64,000 nucleotides of DNA from Adonisia turfae CCMR0081 (GTDB lineage: Bacteria > Cyanobacteriota > Cyanobacteriia > Phormidesmidales > Phormidesmidaceae). The stretch is from NCBI RefSeq assembly GCF_011009555.1, contig NZ_QXHD01000004.1, positions 4,118,578 through 4,182,577 on the forward strand, in the 5' to 3' direction. Below the pieces are notes generated by a model, which searched no databases, was not told the origin of the DNA, and saw only the letters and a program-made list of their open reading frames with translations. This document shows, piece after piece, positions 8,468 to 17,360 of the stretch; within the stretch, counting starts at the first letter, position 1, and each line of letters starts with the position of its first letter. The position numbers were made by a program, and so were the translations under genes.

Positions 8468-9374
8468 TGATGGCTGGGTTTATTGCGATCGCATCAGCCC
8501 TGACTCGTCAGGCCACATATCCACCCAACCACCTCCAACCACCGTCCTCGACTACTACACCCACCATTACCGCCATTCAGACCGAGCCACCTGGCAAACC
8601 CGCATCGAATCAGGCCAAATCCTCCTCAACGGCCAGCCCACAACATCTGACACCCCCCTAGTAGCCGGACAACGCCTCAGCTATCATCGTCCTCCCTGGC
8701 AGGAACCTCCAGTTCCCCTAGATATCGCTACGATCTACGAAGACGATTTGCTGCTAGTCATCAATAAACCGTCAGGCTTACCCGTACTCCCCGGCGGCAA
8801 TTTCTTGCAGCACACCCTCCTATGGCAGCTCCGCCAGCGCAATCCAACCGCAGCCCCTATTCATCGATTAGGCCGAGGTACTTCTGGGATTCTGCTCATC
8901 GCCAAAACCAAGGCGGCCCGTGCCCACCTCAGTCAGCAGATGCGTCAGCGTCAACTAGGCAAAACCTATCGCACCCTCATCGGCCCAGCAGATAACCTAC
9001 CTGACCAGTTCACCATCACCCATCCCATCGGCAAAATTCCCTATCCCCAATTGGGATACATCTACGGCGCTAATCCAAACGGTCTCGATGCCCATAGCGG
9101 CTGCACCGTGGTCCACCACCGTCCTGACGCCACCCTGCTAGACGTCGCTATCCTCACCGGCAGACCCCACCAAATCCGCATCCACCTAGCCACCATGGGC
9201 TACCCACTCCTAGGCGATCCGCTTTACATCGCTGGCGGTCACCCCCATCCAGAAGGCACAGCCATACCTAGCGACTGTGGCTATTGGCTCCACGCCCATA
9301 AGCTCTCATTCATACATCCCGCAGGCGAATCAATGACACTCACCTGTGCACCACCACCACAATTGCTACCGTAG
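8439..9374 (+). CDS. RluA-family pseudouridine synthase homologue with substituted catalytic aspartate
   Basis: A RluA-type fold: an S4-like N-terminal segment (TWQTRIESGQILLNG), INKPSGLPVLPGG, the signature HRLGRGTSGILLIAK, the RPHQIRIHLA motif and the final HAHKLSFIHPA. In the canonical signature HRLDxxTSG the Asp is the catalytic residue. Here the codon is ggc (Gly), so the usual nucleophile is absent. A plant/cyanobacterial subgroup with RLGRGTSG exists to my recollection, so this may be a lineage trait and not decay. The frame extends back to 8322 but that would overlap the HHL1-like gene. A start at GTG 8439 or TTG 8463 fits family length; neither has a strong ribosome-binding site. Confidence 0.8.
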   Translation: MVNAHPPGLNDGWVYCDRISPDSSGHISTQPPPTTVLDYYTHHYRHSDRATWQTRIESGQILLNGQPTTSDTPLVAGQRLSYHRPPWQEPPVPLDIATIYEDDLLLVINKPSGLPVLPGGNFLQHTLLWQLRQRNPTAAPIHRLGRGTSGILLIAKTKAARAHLSQQMRQRQLGKTYRTLIGPADNLPDQFTITHPIGKIPYPQLGYIYGANPNGLDAHSGCTVVHHRPDATLLDVAILTGRPHQIRIHLATMGYPLLGDPLYIAGGHPHPEGTAIPSDCGYWLHAHKLSFIHPAGESMTLTCAPPPQLLP

Positions 9375-9414
9375 AGATGACCACAGGTTCACTATAACCG
9401 CTACTATCAACTAG

Positions 9415-9550
9415 GCAGTTTTGAGTTTTGTAGAGCTTTGCTCTTCTCAGCTTGCTGAGCATTTTGAGTTACTCAAAGCAAATAACTTTACCTAGTCAGA
9501 GCTGGTTTAACCCTAAAAACTAATAACCAATAACTAAGAACTCAAAACTC
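9415..9550. repeat. Spacer with inverted repeats before aspA
   Basis: gagttttg (9423-9430) is mirrored by caaaactc (9543-9550), and ctcagc/gctgag (9446-9459) form a small internal hairpin. The text around 9520-9550 is A-rich and repetitive (ctaataaccaataactaag). Such sequence is common in cyanobacterial spacers. No ORF is present. Confidence 0.35.
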
Positions 9551-9584
9551 CCCCACCGATCGCTATTGCTCTTTCCATTTCACA

Positions 9585-10985
9585 ATGACTACTTCCACCA
9601 ACCGCATTGAAAAAGATTCCATGGGGGAAAAGGAAATCCCTTCAGCAGCCTATTACGGTATCCAAACCCTGCGGGCGGTGGAAAATTTCCCCATCAGCGG
9701 TCTAAAGCCATTACCCACTTACGTAGATGCGTGTTTGCTGATTAAGAAAGCAGCTGCGATCGCAAACGGCGAACTCAACTGCATCCCTACAGAACTATCT
9801 CAGGCCATCGTCACCGCCACGGATGAAATCCTCAAAGGCAAGCTGCGGGATCAGTTCATTGTGGATGTGTACCAGGCCGGGGCAGGTACTTCCCACCATA
9901 TGAATGTGAATGAGGTGCTGGCAAATCGGGCACTGGAACTGCTGGGGGATGAAAAAGGCAACTATAAGCGCATCAGCCCTAACGACCATGTGAACTATGG
10001 GCAGTCAACCAATGATGTGATTCCCACAGCGATTCGCATTGGTGGGTTACTGGCGTTGGAGCATACCTTATATCCGAGTTTGGCGGGTGCGATCGCAACA
10101 CTCCAAACCAAAGCCACCGAATTCCAAGACATCGTCCGCTCTGGCCGTACCCACATGCAGGACGCTGTGCCTATCCGCCTTGGCGAAAGCTTCCGTGCCT
10201 GGGAAGTTATTCTCACCGATCACCTGCGCCGTCTGCGCACTGCCGCTCAGGATCTTTGCGTGCTGGGTCTGGGCGGCAGTGCCACTGGTACCGGTCTCAA
10301 TACCCATCCCCAATACCGCCATCGCGTGGCTGAGCTGCTGGCAGGCTTCACTGGTCAACCCCTCACCAGTGCCCCCCACCTAATGGCCGCAATGCAGAGC
10401 ATGGCCCCCTTTGTCGCCGTCTCCAGTGCCCTCCGTAACCTGGCCCAAGACCTGGTCAAAATTTCCCACGACCTGCGCTTACTAGACTCAGGTCCTAAAA
10501 CAGGACTCAAAGAAATTCAGCTCCCACCGGTTCAGCCAGGCTCCTCCATCATGCCAGGGAAATATAACCCTGTTATGGCCGAAATGACTTCCATGGTCTG
10601 CTTCCAAGTGATGGGCTACGATCAAGCCATCGCCTGCGCTGCCCAAGCCGGTCAGCTAGAGCTAAATGTGATGATGCCCCTGATCGCCTACGATCTCATC
10701 CACAGCATCGAAATCCTTGGCAACACCATCAGCGCCCTCGATAAGCGTTGCCTGGCAGGTATCACCGCCCGCCCCGAACGCTGCCGTGACTTCGCCGAAG
10801 GCAGTCTTGCCCTGGTGACAGCCCTCAACACCCACATCGGTTATCTTAATGCCGCCGCCATTGCTAAAGAATCCTTAGAAACCGGCAAGTCCATGCGTCA
10901 GCTTGTGCTAGAAAAAAATCTAATGCCCGACGATAAACTAAACGAAGTGCTTGATTTAGAAAAAATGAGCAAAATTCCTGAATAA
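9585..10985 (+). CDS. aspA: Aspartate ammonia-lyase
   Basis: 466 residues, the normal length for the aspartase/fumarase superfamily. The N-terminus RIEKDSMGEKEIPSAAYYG and the segments VYQAGAGTSHHMNVNEVLAN and SPNDHVNYGQSTND match aspartases better than class II fumarases. The catalytic-loop signature GSSIMPGKYNPVMAEM is intact. The cytosolic enzyme converts L-aspartate to fumarate and ammonia, or the reverse. Aspartase and fumarase are close enough that the substrate call is less certain than the family. It is followed after 43 bp by the SWIM protein on the same strand, so they may be co-transcribed. Confidence 0.85.
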   Translation: MTTSTNRIEKDSMGEKEIPSAAYYGIQTLRAVENFPISGLKPLPTYVDACLLIKKAAAIANGELNCIPTELSQAIVTATDEILKGKLRDQFIVDVYQAGAGTSHHMNVNEVLANRALELLGDEKGNYKRISPNDHVNYGQSTNDVIPTAIRIGGLLALEHTLYPSLAGAIATLQTKATEFQDIVRSGRTHMQDAVPIRLGESFRAWEVILTDHLRRLRTAAQDLCVLGLGGSATGTGLNTHPQYRHRVAELLAGFTGQPLTSAPHLMAAMQSMAPFVAVSSALRNLAQDLVKISHDLRLLDSGPKTGLKEIQLPPVQPGSSIMPGKYNPVMAEMTSMVCFQVMGYDQAIACAAQAGQLELNVMMPLIAYDLIHSIEILGNTISALDKRCLAGITARPERCRDFAEGSLALVTALNTHIGYLNAAAIAKESLETGKSMRQLVLEKNLMPDDKLNEVLDLEKMSKIPE

Positions 10986-11028
10986 ACCGTCCCCACAACA
11001 TCCACCAGTCACCAAAACCTGCACATTC

Positions 11029-11859
11029 ATGACCTCATACCAAGCAGCACCCAATCCCTACGAACTCGAATCCGAAGCCTGGTGGGTACAGCAATGGGTG
11101 GACCTCCTTAATTCCTATCGCTTCAAAAAGCGCTTAGAACGTGGTCGCCGCTACGCCCGTGAAGGTCACATTCTCCGACTGGATTTCACCGAATCTAAGG
11201 TCCATGCCTCAGTGCAGGGAACGGCGGATGAACCTTACAAGCTGTCTATCTGGATTGATCGCTTTGCCGATGAAGATTGGGATTTTGTGGTAGATACGTT
11301 ATCTCAAAAAGCACTCTACTCAGCACAGCTCCTGGCTGGTGAAATGCCTGCCGACATTGAAAGCGTATTTACCGCCAACGGGTTAAGCCTATTTCCTTTT
11401 ACCCTGGCGGATGTACACTCCAAGTGCAATTGCCCCGACCCGAAAAATCCCTGTAAGCATATTGCCGCTGTGTACTATCAGCTAGCAGATGCGTTTCGAG
11501 AAGAGCCATTCGTTCTCTTTCAGCTTCGCGGTCGTACTAAAGAACAGATTATCGATGCCATTCGTGAAAAGCGAAAACAGCAGGTAGAAGAGAATCCTAT
11601 AGAAACCATCGCTGAAGACACTGAAGAAATTGTTGTTGCGGCTGAGACAAAATCTCCAACCCTTGACTTAGAAAACTTCTGGCAATATGATGATGCTCTA
11701 GACTCATCTCTCGTCGTCATTATCCCAGCGGATCAAACAGTGTTGGATCTCTTAGGGCCAATGCCCCTCCCAGCCAGCGATGCCCAGGTACTAAGTGGCC
11801 ATTTCACAAGCCTTTATCAAAGCGTTGCCCAACAAGCAATGATGTCGGCCTTGAGTTGA
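11029..11859 (+). CDS. SWIM zinc-finger protein
   Basis: 276 residues. The SWIM motif is CNCPDPKNPCKHIAAVYY near residues 132-149, giving the CxCx(n)CxH zinc ligands. The N-terminus (WWVQQWVDLLNSYRFKKRLERGRRYAREG) is typical of the bacterial SWIM proteins usually encoded beside a Snf2-type helicase. After the finger come FVLFQLRGRTKEQI and an acidic, weakly conserved linker. The motif is expected to bind DNA or protein. No Snf2 helicase gene is present next to it here. The stop is 7 bp from the convergent stop of the 11867-13654 gene. Confidence 0.85.
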   Translation: MTSYQAAPNPYELESEAWWVQQWVDLLNSYRFKKRLERGRRYAREGHILRLDFTESKVHASVQGTADEPYKLSIWIDRFADEDWDFVVDTLSQKALYSAQLLAGEMPADIESVFTANGLSLFPFTLADVHSKCNCPDPKNPCKHIAAVYYQLADAFREEPFVLFQLRGRTKEQIIDAIREKRKQQVEENPIETIAEDTEEIVVAAETKSPTLDLENFWQYDDALDSSLVVIIPADQTVLDLLGPMPLPASDAQVLSGHFTSLYQSVAQQAMMSALS

Positions 11860-11866
11860 TCTTAAT

Positions 11867-13654
11867 TCACTCACTAGAAGCGAGTTCGATTAAGTTTTCA
11901 GCTATTAGAGCCTCTAATTGAGCGAGTGATAAGAACATGTAACCAGGAACATAATCAACGTTAACAGCATAAAACTTACCTGTAGAAATTTCTTGTTCTG
12001 CCACTGACCGAATAGAACTAAAGAATTTGGGATCGAGCGAGACTTCAAACGATAAAGGAATGTGATACTCAGTGCCATTTAAGATGAATGTCTGTGCAGC
12101 AGTCTGACTTTTCTGATCAAACTCATCAGATATCTCGGTGGGTAAAAATTGTCCTCGCGAAATAGCAGAAAAGTATTTCGTCAAACTCTGGTAGGGAATA
12201 TCTGTATGTCCCACACCATCCCAGTCAAATAGAAGGATTACATCTTCAAAGGCCGAAAAAAGTTCATGACGCTCCATGATGTAACTTTCTAAAATTAATT
12301 GTTGACTGGACTCAATCTGGTCTGGACTCAGGTGGTCTAGCAGACCAATTTGCTCAAATAGGCTTAGAATTTCGTCGATGCGAGCGCTAGTAAATAGTGG
12401 TGTTGGATGAATATTGTCGACATACATTTCAAAATAGATATCTGCTTGAGCTTTTGTAAGTGCGATAAACCCAATTTGAGTATTACCTTTATCAGGGTCT
12501 CTAAAGGTCTTTTGTGCATGGAATGAAGGAATTGAGACCTCATAGACTCGATAGGGTGAATTCTGGTCATGAAGAATTTTGTTGAATATTTTTATTGTAT
12601 CTCTGGGGAGAGTTCTATAGATGGAATCTCCTTCTTCTTTCGAAGGACGGTATGCGTTGCTCTGTCGATAAATACGATTATCTACGTGGACTGAAACCTT
12701 TGCTTCATTGAAGCTAAAGTACTCTATCTCACTAATGTTCGAGTTTTTGAGTACGTCTTCGCTGTATTTAAAGGTGACTTCAAACTCTCCGAAAGTGCTA
12801 TTGATAATACCTTGCGACACCAACATGTCTGCAACAGCGCTATGGACCTTGGTGAAGTAATCTTCAGTGTTTTCAGAATACTCACATAAGTCCAGGAGGC
12901 GTGAATTATCAAGGTAATTTAGAAGCTCGATAGAGCCGTTTAGTTGTTGCTGTTGTAGTGCTTCGAGCAAGTCCTTATGTTTTTGATTAGATAGAATTCC
13001 TGCTTCCTTGAGTTGAGTTAGTCTAGCAGCTAAGATCTCGATTGATAGATCCTCTTCAAGTTCCATCCAGCCTGACGCTTGCCTATACAATTGAGATTGT
13101 CTTTCTGCCAATGATATTGGCAGAAAGACATGAGTTTGTTCAAACTCAGTAAGAATATCAGTTTTTAGTTGGCTATACACCCGTGTGCTAAGTATTCCTG
13201 TTTTATTAAGTTGATCTAACCAACTTGATGTTTCACGCAAATTTACATTTGAGAATTCTTTAAGTTCATCCTCATTTAAGTCGCTACCGATGGCAAATGC
13301 AGATGTCACTAACCTGTAAGATTCGGTTGCTCCTAAAGGAGTATTCTGAGCTGAAAAATCATTTGAAAGATTATGCTCATTTAAAGATTGTTGATATGTA
13401 TTATCAGCGAGGCGACTTAGCAGTTCCGATTTCAATTCCAGGCGTCCCTGTTCTACATCCACTAATGCTTTTTGATAAGCCTCTTCACTTAATAAACCAG
13501 CTTCATTCAGGTTCTCAATGATTTCTTGCAATGGTATGGTTGATGACTCATCTGGAAATGTAGCTGTACAGGACTGCCCTATAGAAGCTATTAAAACTAT
13601 TGCGGTGCTAATTAAACCAAAGAATTTCATGTTTAAACAATGGTAAATCTGCAT
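11867..13654 (-). CDS. Exported protein of unknown function with SHOCT-like repeats (paralogue A)
   Basis: 595 residues from 13654; an internal ATG at 13630 (MKFFGLISTAIVLIAS) begins directly with the signal peptide and is the likelier start. The mature part is acidic, with no further membrane segment. A short motif recurs: LNEAGLLSEEAYQKAL, LNKTGILSTRVYSQL, LKEAGILSNQKHKDLL and FEQIGLLDHLSPDQI. It resembles the SHOCT-type pattern (G-[LI]-[LI]-[ST]-x-x-x-[YF]). The C-terminal 150 residues are closest to the upstream paralogue (13792-15606), ending in a FLSLAQLEALIAENLI segment. I do not recognise a characterised family. Periplasmic or secreted location is inferred from the signal peptide. Confidence 0.7.
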   Translation of the reverse strand: MQIYHCLNMKFFGLISTAIVLIASIGQSCTATFPDESSTIPLQEIIENLNEAGLLSEEAYQKALVDVEQGRLELKSELLSRLADNTYQQSLNEHNLSNDFSAQNTPLGATESYRLVTSAFAIGSDLNEDELKEFSNVNLRETSSWLDQLNKTGILSTRVYSQLKTDILTEFEQTHVFLPISLAERQSQLYRQASGWMELEEDLSIEILAARLTQLKEAGILSNQKHKDLLEALQQQQLNGSIELLNYLDNSRLLDLCEYSENTEDYFTKVHSAVADMLVSQGIINSTFGEFEVTFKYSEDVLKNSNISEIEYFSFNEAKVSVHVDNRIYRQSNAYRPSKEEGDSIYRTLPRDTIKIFNKILHDQNSPYRVYEVSIPSFHAQKTFRDPDKGNTQIGFIALTKAQADIYFEMYVDNIHPTPLFTSARIDEILSLFEQIGLLDHLSPDQIESSQQLILESYIMERHELFSAFEDVILLFDWDGVGHTDIPYQSLTKYFSAISRGQFLPTEISDEFDQKSQTAAQTFILNGTEYHIPLSFEVSLDPKFFSSIRSVAEQEISTGKFYAVNVDYVPGYMFLSLAQLEALIAENLIELASSE

Positions 13655-13791
13655 TAGAGCATTTGGTTTATTTCAAGAATTTTCTTAAAATGTTTTTTCG
13701 ATAACATACGCGCCTTAAGTATATGCTTCACAAGCCTCTATTGAACTGCAGCGAAACAGGCCATGCTGTCAGCGCTGAGTTGATACTTAAA

Positions 13792-15606
13792 TTACCTATT
13801 AGAAGTGAGTTGGATTAAGTTTTCAGATCTGAGAACTTCTAACTGAGTGGGTGTTAAGAACAAATATCCAGGAGTATCATAGCCAACATCAACAGCATAA
13901 AACCGCCCTGTCGAGATTTCTTGATCTGCAACTGATTGAATAAAACTAAAAAAATTAGGGTCGAGCCAGTCTCCATTAAACTCTAGGGGGGTGTGATATT
14001 GCGTGCCATTCAGGATAAATGTCTGTGCAGCGGTCTGACTCTCCCAGTCAAATTCATTGGATATCTCAGTTGGTGAAAATTGCCCACGCGAAATAGCAGC
14101 AAAGTTTTCTGTCAGACGCTGGTAAGGCGTATCTATATCGCCTGACTCCCATTCAAACAAAAGAATTACATCTTTAAAGGCTGAAAAGATTTCATAACGC
14201 CGAGTGACATAGCTTTCGGCGATTAACCTTCGGCTGGACTCAATCTGGTCTGGACTCAGGTGGTCTAGCAGACCAATTTGTTCAAATAGGTCCAGAATTT
14301 CGTCTATGCGATCGCTAGTAAACTGTAAGGGAGAATGATTCGCTTCAAAACCGTGATCAAAATAGATATCTGCTTGAGCTTTTGTTAGGGCAATAAAGCC
14401 TAATTGGTTGGCAAGTTCAGTCGAATCCCCAAACGTTGGTCCAAAATTAGAAACACTATAAACTCGATAGGGAGATGCCTGATCATACAGAACTTTGTTA
14501 AAGAGTTTAGTAATGTCTTCAGGTGTAACTCTGTAAGAGTCATTAGGTCCTTCAGGATTTCCTCCGTAGAAATTTCGTTGATAGTAAGTACGATCATTTA
14601 CTTTTGCTGATAAAATCGCATCGTAATACAAAGAGTCGTCATTAGCTAAAAGTCGATAGCGATCACCATGTTCGCTTGACTCTGCTAATCTCCTATCAGC
14701 TTCTAAAATTACTCTAGACTCTTCGTTGACTTCCAACTGGACCTCAAAGTTGTCAATAGGCGTATCAACCACATCATTTTCCAGTAGCATTTCTGCAACA
14801 GCATTATATATGGCTAAGAGGTAATCTTCTGGCTGTTTAGAATAACTGCGCAGGTCAATGAGTAATGCTCTGTTGTAATAGTTGAGAAATTGGATGGGAT
14901 GAGCAATTTCCTCCTGTCTCAGTGCTTCTGTCAGCTTTGTATGATTTTCTTCAGAGAGAATCTCTGCAGCATTAAAGTTTTCAAGTTCGGGAGCTAGTAT
15001 CTCAGCTGAGAGCTGTTCGTCTAGACTCATCCAGCTTGCCGCCTGTTGATGCAGGGCAAGTTCCGAAGCAATTTCTTCGGAATCAATCTGTGAGTGTAGC
15101 TGACGGTAAACTCTCTCGGTAAGTAAATCAGCTGTATTCAGCTGGTTTAACAAGTGGTATAGCCGCTCCTCTAAATCATTTACATGAGAGTTCTGCCTAG
15201 CAGTCAACTGTTCAAAGAAACTCTGTAATTGCTGCAAATCATCTTCACTAGGCCCCTCTGTAGCATTTAACCGATCCATTAAATGGCGTAGCTGCTCCAC
15301 CTCATCCACTGACATCAGGATATCTGCATAACCAGACTCCACTCCTAGATCGAGTCTATATCCGCCTAAACTGCGTTGACTCAAGTCGTCAGCCATACGC
15401 TGTAAAATAGCAGCGCGTGATTTATCGTAGCCTTGTGCTAAAGCTGCTCTTAGCTCTTGATAGGTAGCTTCGCTCAAAAGACCCATCTGATTTAGAGTTT
15501 GGATACTATCTTGTGTCATTTGGAGCTTTCCCGATGGTAATGCTTCCACCACAAAAACTAGAGTCATCAACAGCATCGCGGCCCCTAGCAAGACCCTGAG
15601 CTTCAT
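13792..15606 (-). CDS. Exported protein of unknown function with SHOCT-like repeats (paralogue B)
   Basis: 604 residues, with a clear N-terminal signal peptide (MKLRVLLGAAMLLMTLVFVVEA). It is the tandem paralogue of the 11867-13654 gene, sharing order and spacing of the LNxxxLLS repeats (LNQMGLLSEATYQEL, LNTADLLTERVYRQL, FNAAEILSEENHTKL, FEQIGLLDHLSPDQI) and the C-terminal block (FTSDRIDEILDLFEQIGLL, then QTAAQTFILNGTQYHTPLEF). A tgaggtgt-type purine-poor leader precedes the ATG; 137 bp separate it from the next gene, so co-transcription is possible. No enzyme motif is visible. Function unknown. Confidence 0.75.
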   Translation of the reverse strand: MKLRVLLGAAMLLMTLVFVVEALPSGKLQMTQDSIQTLNQMGLLSEATYQELRAALAQGYDKSRAAILQRMADDLSQRSLGGYRLDLGVESGYADILMSVDEVEQLRHLMDRLNATEGPSEDDLQQLQSFFEQLTARQNSHVNDLEERLYHLLNQLNTADLLTERVYRQLHSQIDSEEIASELALHQQAASWMSLDEQLSAEILAPELENFNAAEILSEENHTKLTEALRQEEIAHPIQFLNYYNRALLIDLRSYSKQPEDYLLAIYNAVAEMLLENDVVDTPIDNFEVQLEVNEESRVILEADRRLAESSEHGDRYRLLANDDSLYYDAILSAKVNDRTYYQRNFYGGNPEGPNDSYRVTPEDITKLFNKVLYDQASPYRVYSVSNFGPTFGDSTELANQLGFIALTKAQADIYFDHGFEANHSPLQFTSDRIDEILDLFEQIGLLDHLSPDQIESSRRLIAESYVTRRYEIFSAFKDVILLFEWESGDIDTPYQRLTENFAAISRGQFSPTEISNEFDWESQTAAQTFILNGTQYHTPLEFNGDWLDPNFFSFIQSVADQEISTGRFYAVDVGYDTPGYLFLTPTQLEVLRSENLIQLTSNR

Positions 15607-15706
15607 ATCCTGACACCTCCAATAGAGCCTTACCTTATATTAATATATAGTACATTTGAATTGATTGAATTGCTGCTAATTCACATCCACAGTCCAATCA
15701 GATTAT

Positions 15707-17353
15707 CTAAAATTGCAATTCACACCTAAACTGCAATCGCTTTTGCGTAACCGGATGAATAAACTGTAGCGATGTAGCATGCAAGTGCAAGCGCTTTGTC
15801 TGGTTTACCTCACCATATAACGAATCTCCTAAAATGGGCGAATTCAGGCCTTGAGGAGAGGCTGCATGAACCCGTAGCTGATGTGTTCGACCTGTTTGAG
15901 GCATAAACTTCACCCTGGGGTGGTTGCCTGTTTGCAACACTTCAAAGTGGGTCACGCTAGGTTTTCCGTATTCTATATTCACAGATTGTTTAGGCCGTTC
16001 GTCAGGGTTACCCCAAAGCGGTAAATCAATCACACCAGCCGTCTTACCAATTGGACGACTGAGAATAGCCTCATAGGTTTTATGTACCTGATGTTTAGCA
16101 AACTGTCGGCCTAATTCTTTATGGGCACTGGGAGATTTTGCTAGGACTAAAATACCAGATGTGGCCTGATCCAGACGATGAACAACTTGCAAAAAGTCAT
16201 AATCAGGCAACTGATAACGAAGACGACTCAGCACGCTGTCCTGGAGATCATGTCTGCGCCCCGGAACCGACAGCAAACCCGCAGGTTTGTCGACCACAAT
16301 TATCGCATCATCTTGATAGAGAATAGGAAGAGGCACAGTCTCCGCTACTAATATCAGTTTCACCGGCATCCGCGCAATGCGCATCAGGATTTGGCAATCT
16401 TTAGGGGAAGCCCCATAAAATTGTCCTGTATAGAAATCTTCTTTTGGCTCTCCCCACCAAAACTCTGCCATGGCAAGAGGCTGTAAAGCATGGGTAACTG
16501 CGTAATGTAAAAGTTTGGCAGCAGCCCGTTGGCAGACTTGCTCTAGAGAAGAACTAAAAATACCGCTATCTATAGCTCTTTCCAACAAGACTTCGCCTTC
16601 TCCCAATCTTTCAGTTGCATAAGCAACTTGCATTTGGGCCTGCCATTGCCGAGAAAGTGTACTGTACTGCTGTTTGAGTTTCTGTATTTGTTGATCGACT
16701 TGGGTAATTTCCTCAATAAGAGATGCGAGTGCCCGATCACGCTCCTGCTTCAAGCGACGGCGTTCAAGGCTATCTTGTTGACTCTCTCGCTTGAGTTCAT
16801 TGAGGGCATTGGTAAGGGTATCTCCTTGTAAGGTGCTGTAATAGTGGGTGCGTTTGCGATCGCGCCCCAGTTTTCTCTTACGATGCCTTACTTTTAGCTG
16901 CTTTACTTGGACCTCATAGCCCTGTAACACTTGCTGATAAGTCATGCGTATGGGCAACTGGTCAAGGATAATCAGCTCACGTTTTAGCTGGTCAAGCGTC
17001 GCCAAAGTTTGATCTTCAATGAGCGCTATTCGAGCCTGATTAGATAATGGAGGCACCCAACCCGACACTTGACCTCGACCATCCATCACTCCGGAGAACC
17101 CCTTAAGCACCCCCTTATCACCGGTTGCTGTCTGTACCAGGAGCACACCGTATAAGTTACCTTCTGACAGATACTCAGGTGCGGTGACAAGACATTGCAT
17201 TAGCCCCCTAGCGATTGACTCAATTTCACCCGTGCGAGGTACCTGCCAGACAACATCTGTTTCGGAACACTGAGCCGTGTATGTATAACGAGGTATAGAA
17301 GTCGCGGAATCACCTACCGTCAACTCTGATGGGGCATGCAGAAATAGTCCCAT
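15707..17353 (-). CDS. RluA-family pseudouridine synthase, long form with coiled coil
   Basis: 548 residues. The C-terminal 230 residues form the catalytic domain: VDKPAGLLSVPGR, VHRLDQATSGILVLAKS with the catalytic Asp, and MPQTGRTHQLRVHAASP. The N-terminal 300 residues are an extension containing a charged coiled coil (ELKRESQQDSLERRRLKQER, then EEITQVDQQIQKLKQQY). Long RluA proteins with this architecture occur in cyanobacteria and gamma-proteobacteria. E. coli RluA itself modifies 23S rRNA U746 and tRNA U32; the target here is not provable. The start is 7 bp after the lnt stop, so the two genes are likely one transcript. Confidence 0.88.
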   Translation of the reverse strand: MGLFLHAPSELTVGDSATSIPRYTYTAQCSETDVVWQVPRTGEIESIARGLMQCLVTAPEYLSEGNLYGVLLVQTATGDKGVLKGFSGVMDGRGQVSGWVPPLSNQARIALIEDQTLATLDQLKRELIILDQLPIRMTYQQVLQGYEVQVKQLKVRHRKRKLGRDRKRTHYYSTLQGDTLTNALNELKRESQQDSLERRRLKQERDRALASLIEEITQVDQQIQKLKQQYSTLSRQWQAQMQVAYATERLGEGEVLLERAIDSGIFSSSLEQVCQRAAAKLLHYAVTHALQPLAMAEFWWGEPKEDFYTGQFYGASPKDCQILMRIARMPVKLILVAETVPLPILYQDDAIIVVDKPAGLLSVPGRRHDLQDSVLSRLRYQLPDYDFLQVVHRLDQATSGILVLAKSPSAHKELGRQFAKHQVHKTYEAILSRPIGKTAGVIDLPLWGNPDERPKQSVNIEYGKPSVTHFEVLQTGNHPRVKFMPQTGRTHQLRVHAASPQGLNSPILGDSLYGEVNQTKRLHLHATSLQFIHPVTQKRLQFRCELQF

Positions 17354-17360
17354 AGCTCAG

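Noticed and set aside
9415..9584. Mobile element (MITE) before aspA
   Set aside because: The inverted arms are only 8 bp and there are no target duplications, so I kept it as a weak repeat only.
10068..10379. Minus-strand ORF inside aspA
   Set aside because: It is a shadow of a strongly supported enzyme gene and has no independent features.
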